A stretch of DNA of 64,000 nt from Cristatella mucedo (GCA_009760855.2 WPIO01000114.1:685001-749000), one strand, 5' to 3'. Positions 1 through 13,019 are shown, counted from the stretch's first letter. Notes: generated by a model not told the origin, from the letters alone. Made by a program: numbers and translations.

Positions 1-655
1 AATAGGCGAACTAAAAGTGCTATCTGCAAAGGCTTGGAGGTGGATTTGAGGCACAGCTTACTGACACAAGTCAGAAGAGCCGGATTTTAGGATGCCGAGC
101 TTTATTAGGAAGTAGCTCTGATTGGTAAGCCAGAGAACTAGAATGAAGGGATCAAAACATTAATGACATAACCTTGCAGAAGATACTCTGTAGCAAAAGT
201 TTTTAGTAAGGGACAATGTGAAGTGGACAAAAAAATATATCTATAGAGTTTTGGACCAACTGCAAGTGCTTTATTTTGCAATTTGATATACATATGAGTG
301 ATAAATTGCAGGAGTCGAGATTTAATCTGTCGCAGACATGCACGAACCAACATGGCTGTGCTAGAACTGTGCGAGCCGATCCAAATATGATTGCATTTTT
401 TCGTAGAAGAAAGTAGGGAGACTTCTTGAGCTGAAGTGGCCGTCTTGAGAACAATTTCTTGGGAAAAGTCTTCCAGATGTCGTGCAGAATGAACAATATA
501 TATGCTTACCGAGCTCAGATCGAGGGTTGGTTAGTCTTGCAACTGATAAATCAAGGCTTTCGTGTGATTCATAAGTGGGTTTTATTGTAATCAAACTTGC
601 GACGAATCTTGGTGCCGTCTGTGTGCGAATGTCAGAAATCTAAGCAGCAATGGGA
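1..655 (-). mobile_element. Ancient family A LINE fragment (RT C-terminal part)
   Basis: Read on the minus strand, this stretch follows the family A coding region in order, from the C-terminal domain back toward the palm of the RT. Blocks such as GATTTGAGGCACAG, GAAGTGGCCGTCTTGAG and TGTGTGCGAATGTCAGAAAT match the same steps of younger copies (for example 37600-38110). Divergence is high and no frame is open for long. It is cut by the window edge, so its 3' end is not seen. The match rests on collinearity of many short blocks, not on a single strong match. Confidence 0.6.
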
Positions 656-1089
656 ACTAGTCTGTGGAGACTTATCTTAAACAGATGTGCGATAGTTGTC
701 TGTACTGTTCAATATTGATCGACTCACAGAGACTAGTTTGCTGACAGGCTAAAGGAGACGCTTAAAAATATAAATTTGCGTCGATGGATTTCACAAACTT
801 CCCCTTGTGGAGTGACACTGCGAACGTCACAGGTAAGACTCTGACTGCTGGGGCTTTGACTCCTTAGCTAAAATCTACTACATGAACGCGTCTGCTAAAA
901 TTTGAGACGACTCCAATAAATACTTCAGTCCACCTTTCGGGTATCAGGAATAGCCATAAGCACGTGATTTTACTTGGGCACACTGTAAGATAAATCTTGA
1001 AGATGGAGCGAACTGCCTGCTCTAGACGGAATTTCTTTAAAGAATATAAACTGTAATTTGTTTGGAAACTTAATGTCTAAGCCTAGCTC
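656..1089. other. No recognisable gene
   Basis: AT-rich spacer between an old family A relic and a family B copy. No coding frame, RNA gene or repeat was recognised. Confidence 0.4.
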
Positions 1090-1996
1090 ATAGGAAACCC
1101 TAAGCGTGTGGCTGGATTAAAAGGCTTTGCTCTTCTAATAGCTGATGCTATTGTTCGACCATCACCACGTGCTCAAAATTTAGGTGTCGTTTTCGACAGG
1201 TGCCTCAATTTTAAAAGCTTCATTCAGAAGTCTGCTTCTACAGCTAGCCATCACATCCGATCCCTATCCAAGATTAGGAGCTCTCTCCCACAGTGGCTTG
1301 TAAAAGATTTAACTAGCTCTTTAGTTCTGTCTCGGCTTGATTACTGTAACTCCCTTTTAGCTGGGCTGCCAAAGAAAGCTACTAGGCTACTGCAGCGGAC
1401 TATGAACATGGCTGCAAGGCTAGTCTTCAAGTCCCAGTGGTTTGAGCACGTGTCTCCTTCGCTTAAAGAGCTAGGATGGTCGCCGGTTGAGCAAAGGATA
1501 CAGAGCACAGCTCTTACGCTGACCCACAAGGCCCGCCACGGCTTGGCTCCTTCGTACCTAACTGATCTGCTGCATCAGTTTCAGCCTGTTCGTGCCCTCA
1601 GACCCTGTGTGGACATTAAATTAGCTGTCCCATTCCTCAGCTTAAAGACCGTTGGCGATAGAAGCTTTAGCTCTGCAGGTCCTAGACTGTGGAACTCGCT
1701 TCCACATTTCTTATGCAACAACAACTACTCTCCTACTGCCGGCTATTGCACATCCTTTTCAGCGGTTCTGAACTGCTACTTCTATGCTACTCACTACCTC
1801 AACTGCTTTCCTGATTCTGCTATGCTTCCCACTTTTTCTTCGTTGCGTGAGACGAAGTCTGTTGGCTACCGAATGTGTACCGAAAGCCGCTTAGGCTGTG
1901 AGTGCTCTATACAAAACTCTCCTTCGTAACACCCACATGGTCTTTATGACTTTGTGGAGTTACAGACGGAGATGCATTACATTAAATTACATTACA
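1090..1996 (+). mobile_element. Family B non-LTR retrotransposon, 5'-truncated, with 273-codon open frame
   Basis: The frame at 1108-1929 encodes the C-terminal third of a CR1/L2-type LINE protein. It starts inside the RT thumb (NLGVVFDRCLNFKSFIQ), runs through LSRLDYCNSLLAGLPKK and the conserved domain LNCYFYATHYLNC, and ends just before the 3' UTR. The catalytic YADD motif is missing because the copy is truncated at its 5' end, as is usual after incomplete target-primed reverse transcription. The 3' UTR holds CCACATGGTCTTTATGAC, which can pair with TTTGTGG downstream, and ends in an imperfect ATTAC repeat (1975-1996). The first ATG of the frame is not a native start. The intact frame suggests a fairly young insertion. 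Confidence 0.88.
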
Positions 1997-2740
1997 TAGT
2001 ATGTTCAAGACTAATATCGGTGAGAGAAAAGGACCTCAGAGTGGGTATAATCAAGAATTTGGCAGAAGCCGACACCGACGGCTCATGTAGTTGCAACGCC
2101 TAGGCAGCAGATCATTCCAAATGACGAAATCGCAAAAGCTCGCCATAAATCGTGTAGCCACACATTTTGTCATCCATCGCCCCAGCATTACTCAAATTGC
2201 TTAGGACTTCCGGCCCCCCTATTCCCGACGCATCCGGGTGGATCTGCCGGCATTATTGGCAATATGCAGGACAGAACGGCAAGTTGGACACCGAGGAAGA
2301 TGTGCTGGATTCGCAACAAGTCTTTGAGTTCATCCCCTTATTTACAAAAAGCAGCGTAGGTTGCTCCAGCTGTGTGCGTTTGACACTTGAAGGGGGTGAT
2401 CCTTAAATCCCTGTTAGTGGAGGTTATGTTGAATGCCCTCTGCCTTTGTGGGCTACTATCTTTGCCTACAATCAGAGGCTGCTTCCTGGCAAACGGGAAA
2501 TTATTGGACCGATGATGGCCCTTGGTTGCAGAAAACGTCCTCAATCAAAGGAAGACAAACAGCAAGTAGGTTTATCCAAGGGTGTGGGAAAATGGTCACA
2601 GCATGGCTTCATGGCAAAGCTGTGCTGCTTTCTGTGACCGGTGGTGAGGCCCAACTAGGACTTTCACATTTATGGCTGAGGAGAGGAAGCCATTATGACC
2701 GGACATGAAAAACCTCCATGATCTGATCAGAGACTTTTAA
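1997..2740. other. Unassigned; two open frames without recognisable homology
   Basis: Frames of 79 and 91 codons (2167-2406 and 2433-2708, plus strand) overlap in a moderately GC-rich stretch. I recognise no domain, signal peptide or splice structure, and composition gives no support for real coding. It may be the remnant of an unidentified element. Confidence 0.3.
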
Positions 2741-2741
2741 A

Positions 2742-3505
2742 ATAAGAATAATATTAATGCATTCGATAAAGCGCCCACAGAGTAAAATATCTCTTTCTGG
2801 GAGTTTTACGTTTGCTTCAAATGGAAACGCGATTGAATGTTGACTAATAGCATGCTTTATTAACAAGTGAATAACATAGTTAGGATCACAGGCACAGGGT
2901 CAGCATAGAAGTGAGGTTAGTGGCAGCTTGCACAGTGTCGTCACCACGGTTGAGCACATGAAGTAAGAATCACAGGGACCCACTAAATACTGTCCTAAAT
3001 AGGTGTGTTTTTAAGTACTTTTTAAATGTGGTCAAATCAGAGGATGTTCTGACACAAGTCGGGAGTAAGTTCCAGGCTTTGGGATCATACGAACTAAGTG
3101 CACGATCTCCAAAGGATTTGAGGTTTGCACGAGGTATTGGTAAAATTTTGTATTCCGAAAAGCGGCTGGTACGATACTTGGCCTGGTGAGGGAGTAGATC
3201 TGAGTGATAGGCTGGAGCCAGAGAATGAAGTGAACCTAAAAGTGAGTAACAAAACCTTGGATTCGATCGGTTGCTTGACTGGTAGCCAGTGCAGGTCGGC
3301 GAGAAGTGGTGTGGTTTAGCAATTGTGACGCTCACGACAGACAAGCCTAGCTGCAGAGCTTTGCATCAGCTGTAGCCACCTGATTACATATGCTGGTAGG
3401 CCAGCAAGCAGTGAGTTACAGGAGTCAAGGCGGAATGTCACAAATGCATTTACCAACTTAGTAGTGATATAATTATTAAAACAAGCCCCAATAAAAGGGA
3501 ATGTA
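2742..3505 (-). mobile_element. Family A LINE, 5'-truncated 3' end
   Basis: The 3' tail, seen as ATAATATTAATG on the plus strand, is followed by the 3' hairpin (AAAGCGCCCACAGAG ... CTCTTTCTGGGAG, slightly decayed), the 3' UTR and the C-terminal coding domain. The frame at 2970-3344 carries LKSFGDRALSSYDPKAWNLLPTC, the signature end of the family. Similarity fades near 3505, about where the RT thumb begins. Confidence 0.85.
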
Positions 3506-4304
3506 ATGGACAGCTTTTGTAATTTAAGTTCAAGGATTTTAACTTGCTGGACAAAAATGTAGGCAGGATTGCGCTTTTATAACAGTTTGCACCATCAATT
3601 CAGTTCAGTCTTAGCCAAACTCGCACAGTGCAGGCAGTTCTTTAACAGACAGTGGGCCAATGTGCTGCAGAAGGCATTTGCATTGGCCACTGCATACTTG
3701 GTGGTGACGGCCAGCGGTGTCCTGGCTTGACATTAAGTAGTTGTTAAATGACTAAAAACTGTATTGTAATTTTAATTTACAGTTATAACTCATTCGAGCG
3801 CTCTTGTTAGCTGCATGGCACTGCAGTTCCCGGTTTCCAGAGTCAATACTTGGAAACTGAATTAGCATCAAAAAATCCAACATTTCCATCGGAAAAGATG
3901 CGACGAATAGGCGTGCAGTGCAACCAAACAAAAACGCCGAATATTTGTTTGGTTGAAGAAAATAAAGACCTACATAGGGAAAATCAAGCAAGTGCTCAGT
4001 TTCCTGGCTTCTAAATAAAATTATGGGTTAATATAATTCTGAAACGGTAGACTAAACTTTTGTTATGCTACCGAGCAGCAGCCATTTTGTAGTTTATAAT
4101 TATGATGAAGATGTCAATAATACGTGGATTCCAATCCTTTTGTAATCATTAGTAGAAAGCCGTACCGCTCATATTACGTTTTTATTTTTACTTGCAAGTC
4201 TCCATTTGTGACCAGCATGAAGGCCTAATGGCGGATCAGACATTGGCTCAGCAAAGATACGCCGATCGTGACAGCTCATGGCCGCAAAAAGTCAGGAATA
4301 AATA
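3506..4304. other. No recognisable gene
   Basis: AT-rich sequence between a LINE fragment and a SINE. No feature could be supported. Confidence 0.35.
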
Positions 4305-4445
4305 CAAGTAAATATAAGTATTTCGTCTAGCATCCTAACAGAACTTAATTCCGATTCGGGTGCTTTACGTATGCCACGGGGCTCGAGCCCACAACCTCAG
4401 CCAGACCTTGATTGGGGAGAACACATTAACCACTTGGCCAAACAC
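4305..4445 (-). mobile_element. tRNA-derived SINE (diverged copy)
   Basis: On the minus strand a tRNA-like head begins GTTTGGCCAAGTGGTTAATG (box A region) and continues to TGTGGGCTCGAGCCCC (box B region). It is followed by AAAGCACCCGAATCGGAATT and AAGTTCTGTTAGG, a decayed form of the hairpin that also ends family A LINEs. The arrangement is the same as in the copies at 21061 and 41169, but this one is more diverged. The two boxes would form an internal RNA polymerase III promoter; it is a SINE, not a tRNA gene, because the acceptor stem is not closed and a LINE-like tail follows. Confidence 0.75.
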
Positions 4446-4899
4446 TCAGAGGAGACAGGCTTAGCAATTGAAGCTATTTGTTGTTAGCAGTAACAGTGAG
4501 TATTTCCAGCAGAATCTACCTCTCTAAGAGCTGCTGGGCCGGCACCCATGGCATCACCAGGGTGAAGTTGTATTTATCAATTTTTCGTAGCTGGCTTTTC
4601 CCGGAAAAAGCTGCTCTTAGATCTCGAGATATCTCCGTTAGATAATAGGTCCTTCGCTGTCGAGCACCAGAATAGCCATCTCTACTCATTCTACCTGCTT
4701 CTAAACCTCCTACTTCTCCAACTTGGGCAGTTTAGCTGTGTCAAGGCAGGATGTCCGAGGGGTGGAGAGCTGTGCTCTCAGCACAACAGGCTTGATAAAT
4801 ACGTCCGAATATTTATTGATTGTTCTCATCGAACGGTGGCAGGATCGATGTGCAATCTGGCACATGCTACATAACATTTACTATTCGTTATTCTTTTGG
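4446..4899. other. No recognisable gene
   Basis: A frame at 4723-5049 is open for 108 codons but overlaps the start of the diverged D repeat and has no recognisable domain. Nothing else could be supported. Confidence 0.3.
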
Positions 4900-7800
4900 A
4901 AAGGCAAACTTCCCTCTTTGCAAACATTGCATTCTGACCAATTCTCATGCCTTTGCTTAGCCTCGAGCTTCGCACGAAGCTGTTTTGGACAATTCCCATT
5001 GGCAGAGCAAATGCATTATGAAGCAGATACTTTGACGGAATTTTGTTAATTTAATCTAGTCTGGTGCTATTGATGTTAATCGTCAATGAGTTGATAACAA
5101 TAATAATAAAAATATTAACAGACTGCTGGCTCAGAACTTTAAGTAAGTAAAATATCTGTTCCATACTCGCTGAAAAGGAACCTCTAACCAAGGCTTAGGT
5201 AGTACCATCCTTGGACAAGCCGTAACATAAAAGTATCTTGCATAGCGAAAGTGAGCTGAAGCAAAAACGACGCTCAGGTAGCTGACTTGATTCTGGGTCA
5301 AACTCTGCTCGATCGGGAGCTAGCGCAAAATTATATTTAAAAGTGAAATTTGAACCGCTCAAGGAATGCCAGCTTATGCCATGTCCAACAACTGCTCGAT
5401 TTTTAATGTAAAGTAGAATCAAATTTAAAGTATGTGCCTATAAATGTGTAGAAAAATGCTACAAATTCAGCAACCAGCTCGGCCACGGTATCCTTTTCAA
5501 AGTTGTCAGTTGTTTTGATATATTATGATGCTACGACACGGAAGAAGTTAGAGTGAAACAAACGCTGTCATCAAAGGAAATATTTCACCTTAGAACAGGT
5601 TAGCCGGTTAGCAAACTGAGGAAACAGGTGACACTTAAGCAAGTCAAACCCATTACGAAACAGGCAGAACAGGTTGCATGCAGTGAATCACACAGGTATA
5701 GGCTAGGTGTCAACAATGCACGCAAAAGCTCTGCTTCTGCAGCCTTATCTAAAGGAAGCCGAATTTAAGCAATTCTGCTAAGCTGAAAGTTGGCAGCGTT
5801 GATTGAGGAGCTGTGATGCTTCTTTGGTAAAACCTCATCTCTTATCTCGGCACACACGGTCAGTGTGGCAACTGCTGGAAGCATAGTGGCAGCCCACTTT
5901 TGAATGCTATAATTTACCATTTTCTATTGCCGTTACTATCTATTAAACTGGTTTCTGTCATTTAATCTGAGAACCTTTATCTGATTAAGTGGGAATGTCA
6001 GAAATAAAAGTGTTAAAGGGCTTGTGATATTTTGAGTTGCTGAAAGGCACCGAAACATAGAACCACTGTTATAGCTGCATGTTATCTGAATAAAAGTTGT
6101 GGATTAGATCGCATATGGCAATTAAGTTTGAAAACTTGAATATAATTACTTCGAATAGAATTGCCATGCAATATATCTATAAGTGTATCCACCTGCATCC
6201 ATATATGGTCAGTCACGAGAATCAGCTGTTCACTTGATTGCTCCTTGACATTCGTTACCAATTTCCTAGCACGCCATCTGTTGGCAAGCTATGCTCGAAA
6301 TACAAGCGATACGAAAAAGAACAACTAATTACAAAACAAGCCAAGCAAACGGTCGCCGATATCTTTTCAGTTGTTCAGATTGCAAATGCATAAACTGGTA
6401 TACAGACATTCAGGTATTTTGAATGCACGAGGACAAGTGCCGCCTGAAAATAGTAAGCTTGGGTGAAGGGCTAGTTTTATTTTTCAAAGGTATTAACGAC
6501 TGAGTTATAAGAAATTCTCATTAGCTGAAGGAATTTATATTTTACAGATTCAATACTTCGTGTTTGCTTTACCAATCCTCTGGCACCTTCTATCTACAAA
6601 GACTTATCTTAACTTCCATTTTGATCTCATGGAGATCTGCTAAATAAGGTAGAAGCTCCATTGAATTAGTAAATAGATGAACCAGTAGTTTCTAGTAATA
6701 AAAAGTATGTGTATAGCGCCACAAGGGAACCTAATTATAGCAACATTTAAGTTTTATATCATGGCCCAAAAAAGCTAGCTTTCTATCTTTACATTGTAGT
6801 TGATTCATTATATTCTACGAGTGATGTGGTATTACTAAATATTTTCCTCCGGATTTGGAAATCCAGAGGTGAACCTACCAGTAGTCTTACCTGATGGCAC
6901 GAATAATCCTGGGCTGCCTGAATTTGATGGAATTTTTGAATATAATGTGCAGCTCCGTTTGTTGGTGTCGGTGTCAAAGGCGACGCAATCAGAGTTCTTT
7001 GTGCACGATACTCCACACAAGCCAATGAGGGCTTGATTTCTATCTCTGCCTGCTGATGACACCGAGGTGGCCGAGTTAGATGCCCCTCTCGCAGAATTGT
7101 AGGTACTGTAATACTTGCTTCGTATTTGCCCTGAAATGTAAGACAGGTTTAGTTAGCAACATATGGGGTCCTCAGTGTCCAAATCTATGCCTGGATCTAA
7201 TCAATTTAGTAATAGTAATCATGATGATGCAAATACATTTGTATAGTGCCCTCAGAGAGTTTCATCTCTTTCTAGGCACTTCACAAATGTTGTATAGAAA
7301 GCATTACCTAGAGGTTATATCTGCATGACTTAGCATAAGGTAAGAAGGTAAATGCACATGGCAAGCAAATAACAAAGACCCACAAAATGCTGTAATAAGT
7401 AGGTGCATTTTAAGCTTCATTTTAAATGTCATCCAGTCGCGGACATTGTGACTTGCGTCGGTGGTGACTTTCAGGCTTTAGAATTGTGCTAACTAAAGGC
7501 AAGGTCTCCAATTGTTTTGAGGCTTGTACGAGGCATGGCTAAACGATTTCAGTCAGAACAAAGAGGTGTGCGATTATTCGCATGGCGAGTGAGTGGTTCT
7601 GATAAATAGGCTGTGGCAAATAATGAAGAATCCTAAAAGTAAGTGACTGGACCTTGAAGTCGCTGCTCTGCTTGTTTTGGAGCAAGCCTAGGTCGGGAAG
7701 AAGAGGCACAATATGGGCTGCGACGTTCACGACAGATGAGACTATCTGCAGAGGTTCACAAGAGCTTTAAGTGTCCGATGCACGTGCGAAATCACTATCA

Positions 7801-7990
7801 AGCTGGGAGTTAAAGGCTTCAAAACGAGACATCGCAATTACGTGAAGCAGACGGAAAAATTTACTTTAGGAACCTATCCAATATGTGTAGGGAGCCATGG
7901 CAATGATTAGATTCTCTTTTTATGCTAACCAAAGTTCTTCTTAATTTTGTATTAGCCTCAGATCATTGGTGCCTTTGTATTAGAATGCCT
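4900..7990 (+). repeat. Diverged large repeat D, copy 0 (3' portion)
   Basis: Several blocks align in order with 22410-24135. Examples are CAAAATTATATTTAAA (5328 and 23183), GGTATCCTTTTC (5488 and 23345), CTGAAAGTTGGCAGC against CTGAAAGTTGACAGC (5783 and 23763), and the stretch near 7858 against the one near 24008. Between 5820 and 7200 the partner is not clear. No frame is coding. A decayed family A copy at 7200-7850 lies inside it. Confidence 0.6.
7200..7850 (-). mobile_element. Old-subfamily family A LINE fragment
   Basis: The 3' hairpin is seen as GTGCCCTCAGAGAGTTTCAT then CTCTTTCTAGGCACTTCAC. The C-terminal region follows, with TTTCAGGCTTTAGAATTGTG and CGACGTTCACGACAG in the expected order. 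It shares the diagnostic segment GTATAGAAAGCATTACCTA with the fragment at 13880-14225, whereas typical copies have a longer 3' UTR there, so these two represent an older or separate subfamily. Confidence 0.75.
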
Positions 7991-8005
7991 TCACTTTACT
8001 ACGGC

Positions 8006-9372
8006 AAATAATAATACACTTGATAAAGCGCTCTCAGATAACTCAATCTCTTTCTAGGCGCTTTACAGTTTCTTAAAAGGAAGCAAGATGGAATGGTTGG
8101 TGGTAGCCTACTCACTACACAACAAGAATAACGAGGTTAGGGGTGACATCCTCAGGTCAAAATGCAAGTATGGTTAGTGGCAGCATGCACAGTGTCAGCA
8201 CGCATGACCACAGAAAGGTTGAATCACAGGAAACCACTAAATATAGTGATAAATAGTTGCGTTTTTAGATTAATTTTAGAGGTGGTCAATTCAAGGGACG
8301 TTGGGAGTGAGTTCCAAGCTTTGGGAGCATGCGAAGTACAGGCACCGTCTCCAAAGGATTTGAGATTTCTACGAGGCTTAGCTATATAGTAAGATTGCGA
8401 AAAGGAAATGGTACTATCTTTAACTTGTTGGGACATTAGATCTGATAATTAGGCTGGAGCAAAGAAGGATAGGAGCTATAATTGAGTGAAAAAACCTCGA
8501 ACTCGGTCCGTTGCATGACCGGTAGCCAGTGCAGGTCGGCGAGAAGTGGTGTGATGTGACTACTGCAACGCTTAAAATAGACAAGCCTAGATGCAGGGTT
8601 TTGCACCAGCTGTAAGCACCTTATTGCAAATACCGGTACACCAAGCAAGCAACGAGTTACAGAAGTCAAGTCGGGATGTCACGAATGCATTGACCAACTT
8701 TTATGTCGTATTCCTGTCTAACTTAGCAAGCCCAAACTTTAAAAATGTTACGTAGCTGAAAGTAGGAAAACTAGATTGTGGAGCTGATGTGGCTGTCTCA
8801 CGAAAGGTCACTTTGGAGCTAGCGTGACACCTAGATTTCCTGCAGATTCAACCTGAGATGTGCTGGCAGAGCCGATTTTGAGAGTTTTCAAATTCTGATT
8901 AATGCTTGGTTTTACAATAACTATCAAGTTAGTTATATCATCATTCAATTAAAGAAATGTGCTACCATCCATGTGCGGATGCCATCAATGCATGCAGCAA
9001 ACAATTTGAGATATTTCGAAGTGCTAGAGGGATCAAAGCAAAGGTACAACTGCGCTTCCCCTCAAAGAAGTGAAAGCCTAGATTTTGCATGGCAATTATA
9101 TCGACAAGAACCATAAACCGCGAAAGAACGGGACCGAGCGCTGAGTCCTGTGGTACCTTATACTTCAGATATTACTCAGATGACCTTTGTCCATTCACAT
9201 AAAACAACCGGAGTCGCCCGATGAGATAGCACCTGAACCATTGCAGCACAGTGCCATTAATGCCTAAGGGCAATGAGATGTGCTCAAAAAAGAATTAGTG
9301 ATCGATAATATCAAAAGCTGCCGAAAGAACGAGCAAAACAAGCACAGATACTCTACCCATGTCGGTATTAAT
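8006..9372 (-). mobile_element. Family A LINE, 5'-truncated, RT palm to 3' tail
   Basis: From left to right on the plus strand it holds the ATT-type tail (AATAATAATACACTTG), the hairpin (AAAGCGCTCTCAG ... TCTAGGCGCTTTACA), the 3' UTR, the C-terminal domain (frames 8224-8436 and 8436-8669, with LKSFGDGACTSHAPKAWNSL and HITPLLADLHWLPV) and the RT region around 9000-9370. The RT is broken by several stops. It ends within the segment that encodes the LSAAFDIIDH-like motif, so fingers and endonuclease are missing. Confidence 0.85.
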
Positions 9373-11211
9373 AATCTTATTATTATTTTTGTTTTTACGT
9401 TATACTTCAATGGTCGTCACCAAGTATAGCCAATTAACATCCATGTTCTGATAAATTGCTCCAAGATTTTTAAAGTGTTCATAAAAATAACTATATTTTG
9501 CACTCTCAGAGAACTAAATTTACATTAAATTCTATACAACTGTGTGTAATCAAATCAGCAGCTAGCGTTTTAAAGATAGGCATGGCTTCACGCTTTAGAC
9601 AAAGACAGAAAAGCATACAAGCATCGAGCTTATGCTAGCATTGCGAAGAACCGCAGGGAAAGTCATGACCACTTGATCACGGCACCCTAGATTAGTACCT
9701 TGCACCGAAATAGTCACCTGTAAGAATCCAATCACATTGGATCACAAAGACGAATTATTTGGGCTTGAATAAATAGTGGTTAAATAGAGGAGAGAACTCA
9801 TTTGTCGATAAGATAAAATAAGGTGAAAGCAAACCTTTTGACTGAACCAAAGCCAGCCAAGTCGGCCCGCCTTGATCTAGTCACAGAGATAATTTTAGGA
9901 AGCCCCTCCATTACTTTGGTAGGGTGGATTTAAGCTCTCCAAACAGTGAGCTTCTATTAACGCTCAGTGTCTGAGAAGGCCAGTAGCCTTGAAATTGAGT
10001 GCCAGGTGATGGAGGTATGCTTCATCCGTTAAAATTGCTGCTAAGCAATTTAATGATGTTGATAAATAGAGATCTTGAAAGAAAAATGAGGGGCGCAGAT
10101 GCTCAAAAGCCTGGTGCTGTAAAAAAAAGTGGCAGGCCGGGCTGTTTAGGACTGATTTGAATCTAGAGAAAGTGGTAGCAACTAACCTCGTAAGGAAAAT
10201 TAAGGTAAATACAGCTGAAACTGTATCAAGCTTTTAACCTAAAGCTATCGGCTACACGGATGTTATTGGAAGATCATTAACACAGAATGAGTCTTTTGGC
10301 CATCGGCAACTGGTCAGCAAACTTCAGAAAAGAAAATGAAAGTAATCTACAATCTTTTTAATACACACACCGGGGCTTTATTCTCAGAGGTAACACCATG
10401 CTTTCACTGTCAGATTAGTCGGAGTGATTGTACCTCCTTACGTTCTACCTGCCTTGCTACTAGCCTATGGACAATCTCAGCTCCACAGTTGGCCTCTAAA
10501 TGAGGGCCTAAACCTTTAGAATATCTTAAACTTATTCTATGTCATTGCCCTTCAAATTTTAGTGGACACACGAAATACTGGGACATAACAGACTGCAGGA
10601 GTTCAGGGGATCTACACTTGCAAGTATAGAGTTTGCATTTGTAACAGATATGGCAAAATGTTATGAACACCTATGCGAATACTTAGAACCTGGGACTAAA
10701 CGGCTGTATGGAGATGTAGAGGTTTGCATTCCTATGAAAAATATTGGCTTAAGTTAAGGTGATAACATCGGGAATCAAATGTCCGGGAGGTTATTGTGCT
10801 TAGACCTTGTTCGCGAGTATCAACACAACAATCATGTAGATTTGGTCTTGATCGAGGCAGTAAACCTGTGGACCCAAAAAATACAGTTGTAACTCTTCTC
10901 TGGATTGTTTAAAATTATTCTCATAATTAATCACTAATTGATAAGATCTTGCTCAGCTAAAAAGAGATGCAGTATATTCTTTATTAACCCTATTCGAAGG
11001 CCCTAAATTTTTTTTAGTCAAATTATGCCTGACACCGCCTTTTACGTTTTGATTTATTGACAGGTACATGCACTCCTACGTGCCAATTCCTACCATAAAA
11101 ATGACATGATCATACCTCCATGCAGAGATAAATTGATTGCAAACTCAACTAGACTGCTTGATTAGGTCAGTAAGTCAGAGAGCTGCTGCAGTGATCTGAT
11201 AAGGTTGATTC

Positions 11212-11662
11212 TAATGTAATACATCTGCGTCTGTAACTCTAAAAAGGCATAAAGACTTTGTGGGTCTTAGGCAGGAGAGTTTTGTAAGCAAACTCACAGT
11301 CTAAGCGGCTTTCGGTACGCATTCGGTAGCCAAGAGACTTCGTCTCATGCAACACAGAGAAATTAGGAAGCGTAGCTGAGTCAGCAGAGCAGTTGCCGTA
11401 GGTAATAGCATGGAAGTAGCAGCTCAGAATCAATGAAAAAAGATAAGCCATAGTCGGCAGCAGGAGAAGAGTTGCCGTTGCATAGGAATTGTGGAAAGGA
11501 GTTCCACAGTCTAAGTCCTGCAGAGCTGAAGCTCCTGTCGTTAACAGTCTTCAAGCAGAGGAATGGAACAGATCATATTGTGCATACAGGACCTGAGGGG
11601 ACGAAGAGGCTGAAACTGGTGGAGCAGTTCAACTAGGTACGATTGAGCCAAGCCGTGCTTCC
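11212..11662 (-). mobile_element. Family B LINE, 3' fragment
   Basis: It starts with TAATGTAATACATCTGCGTC (the ATTAC-type tail read backwards), followed by the 3' UTR and the C-terminal coding end. The frame at 11239-11451 carries ETKSLGYRMRTESRLDCE, the family B terminus. It sits inside D copy 1 at a position where copy 2 has continuous sequence. It is truncated at its 5' end and directly abuts a family A tail. Confidence 0.85.
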
Positions 11663-11765
11663 TAGGTTAGAATAATAAAAATACATTGGTTATAACACCC
11701 TCAAAGAACTCCATCTTTTTATAGACACCCCCTTACATGTACTGCAAGGGAAGCATGATAGAAAG
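11663..11765 (-). mobile_element. Family A 3'-tail fragment
   Basis: The decayed tail and hairpin (TAACACCCTCAAAGAACTCC then CTTTTTATAGACACC) directly abut the family B fragment. Only about 100 bp are present, so this is either a very short 5'-truncated LINE or a SINE tail. Confidence 0.6.
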
Positions 11766-12921
11766 ATTGACTTGAATTCTCATTACATTCAGACATTTCG
11801 GAATTTATATGCTATCTTGATCTTTTTTATTATATCGGTAATTAAAATTAGAGCCGTGAAACGGTAGTCAACAAACCAAAGTAAAGTTTCGCTAATGTTA
11901 ATTAGTCCTCGTGCCACGACCAACCATACCTTGTGTCACAATGCCGTAGAATTTTGAATTCTTTCAGTGTCTACTTTACCCACAAAATCAACTGCGCTTA
12001 CGTTTCTCTTTTCCAGCAAAACTGAACATTTGTGAGATAAAAAAGTCTCTGAATAGCTTCTTCGTGATCACAGATTGGTTACTAAATCAAAAGTTATGCT
12101 ATAATTTGCTATACGTCTAATGAATTTGTAGGCCAAAATTTATTAAATATTTGCAAAACCCGCAATTTTTCAAACATAAATTTTAAGTCATGAGAGTTAA
12201 GTAATTTATATCACCTAGGATGGCTTAAGGCATTTTTACTGATGAATAGATTTGGCTTGTTCATTCGTATGCTGTTTTACATGCTCTCACCTCCCCTGTT
12301 ATACTGTTACTGAAGTAGATCAAGTTGACTGCAGTCACACGGGCTGTAAGCAGGTACTAATTTCGCGGAGAAACATTGTGATCATAAGAGTGGTCCAGCA
12401 CACTCAACTTTTGTTACATTTTGGGTATTTTCTATGGCGATTTACGTCGGGCTACAGGTCACTGATCCAGTTAAATGCAGCAGATTTTGATGCAAGTCGT
12501 GATTCTAGACTAAAACTTCATTTGGAATATTTACACAAACAGTGATATGCCACCGGATAGTTATGGGCAGAGGTCATCGGCCGCATGACTTCGATGTTCC
12601 AGCAATTACAGTTAAATGTAGTGCTGCCATTGAACTTGATTAATACGTTTAGTGTACCGTCGCAGCTGAGGTATATCGTGCAGACGGTCATTCCACGGCT
12701 CGCTTTCAAGATGATACCATGAAGCTGAAAGGTTTGCTAATCTTCCCAGTGAACCTTTCTTGCTTCTCCTCTCTCACTTTCTTAACTTTCTTATCTTTGC
12801 AAGATTTAAGTGTATTTTTCAAGAAGCTCTTCTATTTACATTTTATATCTTTATTTACATCTTGCTACCCTTCTCTGCTTTTTACTTTCTTCGACTTTCG
12901 CGAGATTTAAATGTATATTCC

Positions 12922-13019
12922 CTTTGCAGCAAATGTAAAGCGCCTAGAAAGAAATTGATTTCATTGAGGGCGCTTTATCAAGTGTATTATTATCATTATT
13001 ATCATCATTATTATTATTC
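12922..13019 (+). mobile_element. Family A 3'-tail fragment with (ATT)n
   Basis: CAGCAAATGTAAAGCGCCTA opens a near-perfect terminal hairpin (AAAGCGCC ... GGGCGCTTT), then ATCAAGTGTATTATTATCAT and an impure (ATT)n tail. It is a short 5'-truncated insertion within D copy 1; the hairpin is well preserved, which suggests a fairly recent event. Confidence 0.8.
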
